Below, piece after piece: positions 30,530 to 33,887 of a stretch of DNA of 33,887 bases. The notes under the pieces are model-generated. The model did no database searches and had not been told where the DNA came from. It saw only the letters and a list, made by a program, of their open reading frames with translations. This DNA comes from Bacteroidales bacterium (GTDB lineage Bacteria > Bacteroidota > Bacteroidia > Bacteroidales > UBA932), in the NCBI GenBank assembly GCA_017527625.1, contig JAFXPV010000079.1, positions 1-33,887 of the forward strand. Reading direction: 5' to 3'. Position 1 is the stretch's first letter. Every line of letters begins with the position of its first letter. Position numbers and translations under genes: made by a program.

Positions 30530-33136
30530 CTAGATGCTTACTTCCACTGCCTGGAGGTCGGCGTCGCGTGACGAACTGCCGTAGAGCAACTGATAGCGTC
30601 CGGGCTTGATCGAAAGTTCGTCGATGGACGCGTCATAGCGTTCGAAGGCTCCGCTGCCGAGTTCAACCGTAACGTCAGATGTCTGGCCTGCAGCGATTTT
30701 CACACGTGCGAAACCCTTCAGCGATTTGATGGGGGCGTCAGGATCGTCGAGAGCTTTGACATAAACCTGGACAACTTCTTCGCCGTCGCGGGCACCGGTA
30801 TTCGTTACGGGCACAGTCAGGGTCATCTTAGCAGGTTTGCCGGCAACCTTGGCCTTTCCGTAGCTGAAGCTTGTGTAGCTCAGACCATAGCCGAAGGGGT
30901 AGAGCGGCTCTCCGCGGAAGTAGCGGTATGTGCGGCCTTCCATAGAGTAGTCGCTGAAGTCGGGCAGCTGCTCGTCGGATGCATAGAAAGTGACGGGAAG
31001 GCGACCGGCGGGATTGTAGTTGCCGAAAATCACGTCAGCCACTGCAAGACCGCAGGCCTGGCCGCCGTACCACGCCTGTACGAGGGCGTCATACTGCTTC
31101 TCAACCTTGCCGAAAGCTATTGCGGAACCGGAAACGTTGACGAACACTACCGGCTTGCCGGTAGCGTCCATCTCAGCGAGCAGCTGCCTCTGGACTTCGG
31201 GAAGTTCGATGCTGGTGCGGTCGTGGCCTTCGCCTTCCTCATTCTGCGAGATGCCGCCGACCATTATGATTACGTCAGCGCCCTTGACGCGCTCGGCAAC
31301 AGCCTTGAGATCCACGTCGCGGCGGCTGTAAAGGTCGAAGCTGAACGATGCTGACCTTGCCTGCGGCTGTGCGAGTTCGATGCTGACTTCATAAGTCTTG
31401 CCGGCAACTACCGGGAATGTGGTGGGAGCCATACCGCGTCCGAAACCGCCGAAACGGCCTGCGGGGGCACCTGCCTGCTCGGCGATGGTCTTGCCGTTGA
31501 CTTTGAAGATATATCTGCCGCTGCCGCGTACTGAATAGACCATATCGCCGGTATAATCGGCAGTGAAGGATCCGTTGTAGCGGGCTGAGAAATCGGTGAG
31601 GTTGAGACCTTCCGTCCAGGCGCAGTCCTCGTGGGCGAGGGCGGGGGAGGTGGTGTTGAGGCTCAGCGGCTCGTTGTAGTCTACCGTAGCGACTGTGGTG
31701 CCGCTGAATTCAGTGCCGTTGAAGTATTCTGCGTGCAGGCCCTTGCCGCCGTTCATACGGTCGATGTAGTGAGTGGTGATGGAAGGCTGGACAAGGTCGC
31801 AGGCGCGCTCGTAGATGATGTTGGCTGAAGGTGCAGCAGCGCGGATAGCCTCCAGGATGGTCTGGGTGTTGGCTTGCGTAGGGTAGCCGTTGTAGTTGCC
31901 GAGAATCACGCGGGCATCGTCGGCATTCGGGCCTACGACAGCTATCGTGATGTTGTCCTTGCGAAGGGGCAGGATATTGTTCTCATTCTTGAGGAGCACG
32001 ATGGCCTCGCGGGCTGCCTTTGCTGCAAGGGCGGTGTGGGCGGCGCTGCTGAGGTCAGCCTCGCCGAGGTTTGCCCAGGGAAGTTTTTCGGCAGGGTCGA
32101 ACATTCCCAGTTTGATGCGGGCTTCGAGGATGCGGCGTACGTTCACGTCGATGTCGGCCTCTGTGATCAGGCCTCTTTCAAGAGCTTCTGTGAGGGATTT
32201 GTAGCTGGTGCCGCACTCGACGTCGGTGCCGGACAGGACTGCATCGGCAGAAGCAGTAGCTGCGTCGGGGTGGGTGCCGTGCTGGCGCGGGTTGTAGAAG
32301 TCGCCGATGGCGCCGCAGTCAGACACCACGATGCCTGAGAAACCCCATTTGTTGCGGAGGATGTCCTGCAGCAGACGGTCGCTGCCGCAGCAGGGCTCTC
32401 CTTCGTAGCGCTGATATGCACACATAACTTCCTGCACGTTGGCTTCCTCGACTATCGAGCGGAAGGCCGGCAGGTAGGTCTCCCAGAGGTCGCGCATTGA
32501 AACGCTGGCGTTGAAGCGATGGCGCTCAGCCTCGGGACCGCTGTGTACCGCAAAGTGTTTTGCACACGAGTGCAGCTTGAAATATTTTTTGTCATTGCCC
32601 TGCATACCCTTGACGGTCTGGACGCCCATCACTCCATTGAGGTAGGGGTCCTCGCCCGGAGTCTCCTGTCCGCGGCCCCAGCGGGGGTCACGGAAGATGT
32701 TGACGTTGGGGCACCAGAACGAAAGGCCGTTGTGCCAGATGCCGCCGTTGGGCTCGGTGACTCCCATCTGGTGGTGGTCGGTCGTGTTCCATACGGCGCG
32801 GGCTTCGTCAGAGACGGCAGTGTAGATCTCCAGCTGCTGGGGCGCGTCGAAAGTAGCGCCCAGGGCGATTACCTGCGGGAATACGGTCACGTCGTCGTAG
32901 CAGATGCCGTGGCAGGCTTCGTTCCACCAGTTGTAGGCGGGGATGTCAAGGCGGTCCACAGACACAGAACCGTTCATCATCAGGCCTATTTTCTCCTGCG
33001 GAGTAAGCAGCGACAGCAGGTTGTCGGCACGCTTTTCCACCGAGAGGTTGGGATTCTGGAAGGGGTAGTCGTAGTGCTTGCACCCGACAGCGAGCAGCGC
33101 GACGGCTGCAGCGCAAAGTAGGAGTCTGGTTTTCAT
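30530..33136 (-). CDS. GH3 beta-glycosidase lipoprotein with an inserted PA14 domain
   Basis: 868 aa from the ATG at 33136. Lipoprotein signal with LLAVGC (Cys19), so it is probably tethered in the envelope. GH3 N-domain: NWWNEACHGICYDD, FPQVIALGATFD, PRWGRGQETPGEDPYL, CAKHFAVHSGPE and nucleophile Asp in VVSDCGAIGDF. GH3 C-domain from about IVLLKNENNILPL, interrupted by a PA14 domain (LHAEYFNG to FSFDLYSR). A fibronectin-III-like C-terminus contains TLTVPVTNTGARDGEEVVQVYV. The motifs resemble beta-xylosidase / beta-glucosidase subgroups; the substrate cannot be fixed. A longer frame (33256) adds 40 residues before the signal peptide and is rejected. Confidence 0.92.
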   Translation of the reverse strand: MKTRLLLCAAAVALLAVGCKHYDYPFQNPNLSVEKRADNLLSLLTPQEKIGLMMNGSVSVDRLDIPAYNWWNEACHGICYDDVTVFPQVIALGATFDAPQQLEIYTAVSDEARAVWNTTDHHQMGVTEPNGGIWHNGLSFWCPNVNIFRDPRWGRGQETPGEDPYLNGVMGVQTVKGMQGNDKKYFKLHSCAKHFAVHSGPEAERHRFNASVSMRDLWETYLPAFRSIVEEANVQEVMCAYQRYEGEPCCGSDRLLQDILRNKWGFSGIVVSDCGAIGDFYNPRQHGTHPDAATASADAVLSGTDVECGTSYKSLTEALERGLITEADIDVNVRRILEARIKLGMFDPAEKLPWANLGEADLSSAAHTALAAKAAREAIVLLKNENNILPLRKDNITIAVVGPNADDARVILGNYNGYPTQANTQTILEAIRAAAPSANIIYERACDLVQPSITTHYIDRMNGGKGLHAEYFNGTEFSGTTVATVDYNEPLSLNTTSPALAHEDCAWTEGLNLTDFSARYNGSFTADYTGDMVYSVRGSGRYIFKVNGKTIAEQAGAPAGRFGGFGRGMAPTTFPVVAGKTYEVSIELAQPQARSASFSFDLYSRRDVDLKAVAERVKGADVIIMVGGISQNEEGEGHDRTSIELPEVQRQLLAEMDATGKPVVFVNVSGSAIAFGKVEKQYDALVQAWYGGQACGLAVADVIFGNYNPAGRLPVTFYASDEQLPDFSDYSMEGRTYRYFRGEPLYPFGYGLSYTSFSYGKAKVAGKPAKMTLTVPVTNTGARDGEEVVQVYVKALDDPDAPIKSLKGFARVKIAAGQTSDVTVELGSGAFERYDASIDELSIKPGRYQLLYGSSSRDADLQAVEVSI

Positions 33137-33166
33137 AGTATAGTTTTTCAAAGACAGATTCTTGTC

Positions 33167-33174
33167 CAAATTTA
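33167..33174 (-). promoter_or_regulatory. -7 box of the GH3 gene
   Basis: TAAATTTG on the minus strand, 30 bases before the ATG at 33136. No -33 TTTG found. A small inverted repeat ACGGT-CAGA-ACCGT lies at 33197-33210 in the shared divergent region. Confidence 0.45.
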
Positions 33175-33246
33175 CGGTTTTTTTGGCGAGGTTGTTACGG
33201 TCAGAACCGTGTTTATGACGATAAATGTATCTATTTCGCATAAAAA

Positions 33247-33278
33247 TTTGCAACATTCCTATATTATATATACTTTTG
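33247..33278 (+). promoter_or_regulatory. Bacteroidota-type promoter of the OmpA-like gene
   Basis: TTTG (33247-33250), a 20-base spacer and TACTTTTG (33271-33278). The box ends eight bases before the ATG at 33287, implying a very short or absent leader. Confidence 0.6.
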
Positions 33279-33286
33279 ATACAATT

Positions 33287-33887
33287 ATGCGTTCACGCCT
33301 TTCAATTGCGATACTTTCTCTTGCGCTGGGTCTCTTCTGCGGCACCGCGAAGATGTATGCTGCGCCGACTTTCGACGAGGTCTCTTTCCGCTTCAGAATC
33401 AGCAAGGTAGAGGTTGATCCCCGCCTTAATCCCAACGGCAAGAATATGGACAAACTTGAGAGTATCCTGGCTGGTCCGAACGCTTCCAAGATCCAGAGGA
33501 TCGAGCTTCGTGCTTCATCTTCTCCCGAAGGTCCGTTTTTTCTCAATGAGCGTTATGCCCACGAACGTGCCGAGTGGGTCAAAAGTTTCATCACCGGGCG
33601 CTATCCCTCCCTTCCTGCTTCAGTATGGCAGGTAGAAGAAGTTCCTGAGGACTGGGAAGGTGTGGCCGACTACCTGCGCCGTTCTACCGAAGACTACAAG
33701 GCCGAGGCGATGCAGATCGTCCGCTCAAATTCGTCTAACCGCAAGGAACTCCTTCAGGACCTGTACGCCGGAGAGGCCTGGGATGACCTGTATAAATATG
33801 CATTTCCCTGGTTGAGAGCTGTCAAGCTCCGCATCGTGTACTCTGATACTCCTGTCAGCGGCCAGCAGCAGGAGGAACAGCAACAGC
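33287..33887 (+). CDS. Exported protein with an OmpA-like domain of the DUF3868-associated type (3' truncated by the window edge)
   Basis: 200 codons to the edge without a stop. Signal peptide MRSRLSIAILSLALGLFCGTAKMYA. The following domain begins VSFRFRISKVEVDPRLNPN and has RIELRASSSPEGPFFLNERYAHERAEWVKSF, an OmpA-like core in which SPEG replaces the usual GHTD. EDWEGVADYL and FPWLRAVKLRIVYSDTP follow. From memory, this layout resembles the C-terminal domain of Bacteroidales DUF3868 proteins encoded near fimbrillin genes. The Gln-rich end (QQQEEQQQ) may be a linker. Fimbrial genes may follow outside the window, which cannot be checked here. Confidence 0.75.
   Translation, partial: MRSRLSIAILSLALGLFCGTAKMYAAPTFDEVSFRFRISKVEVDPRLNPNGKNMDKLESILAGPNASKIQRIELRASSSPEGPFFLNERYAHERAEWVKSFITGRYPSLPASVWQVEEVPEDWEGVADYLRRSTEDYKAEAMQIVRSNSSNRKELLQDLYAGEAWDDLYKYAFPWLRAVKLRIVYSDTPVSGQQQEEQQQ

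Overview
The window looks like a chromosome segment of a Bacteroidales bacterium, probably an uncultured gut lineage with a GC-rich core. The evidence is the Bacteroidota -7 promoter box (TAnnTTTG, sometimes with an upstream TTTG), a predicted DPP11-type S46 peptidase, a DUF4289-type putative porin, a Bacteroidales-type L-rhamnose operon, and a kinase/RapZ-C fusion next to a MurU-like nucleotidyltransferase. Genus cannot be assigned from sequence reading alone.

Region 1 (about 1-7,300) is accessory, visibly more AT-rich, and full of broken genes. It starts with the 3' end of an IS30-family transposase, followed by orphan ORFs, two stretches of gene remnants, a Nudix/winged-helix regulator, a TIR-TM-TPR protein, a 23-codon stub of an ADP-ribosylglycohydrolase gene, an MreB gene with a large in-frame internal deletion, a lipoprotein and a membrane protein. 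The most interesting signal lies here. The promoter of the Nudix regulator and the promoter of the decayed ADP-ribosylglycohydrolase carry similar 17-bp palindromes (TGYGTAA-N3-TTACRCA-like) in exactly the same register, overlapping the -7 box by two bases. The second promoter has a further copy upstream. Together with the TIR gene between them, this suggests the remains of a locus responding to NAD+ or ADP-ribose.

Region 2 (7,300-18,800) is core metabolism. It contains a fused guanylate kinase / nicotinate-nucleotide adenylyltransferase, class II fructose-bisphosphate aldolase, an rnhB-dpp11 pair, the rhamnose operon rhaB-rhaA-rhaT-rhaD and a secreted S28/S37-type serine peptidase. The two convergent gene junctions at 7.3 kb and 17.35 kb carry members of one palindromic intergenic repeat family.

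Region 3 (18,800-28,540) is a Gly-zipper/OmpA lipoprotein followed by a tightly packed operon: pncB, a pncA-like gene lacking the catalytic Cys, a porin, an MltF-like lytic transglycosylase, an FtsX-like permease, an AmgK-like kinase fused to RapZ-C, and a MurU-like nucleotidyltransferase. The second half of this operon reads as a peptidoglycan turnover and amino-sugar recycling module.

Region 4 (28,537-33,887) holds a DsbD-type thiol:disulfide reductase, a GH3 lipoprotein with an inserted PA14 domain, and the 5' part of an OmpA-like envelope protein.

Several genes have a TAnnTTTG-like box ending only 5-8 nt before the start codon, suggesting that leaderless transcripts are common in this organism.
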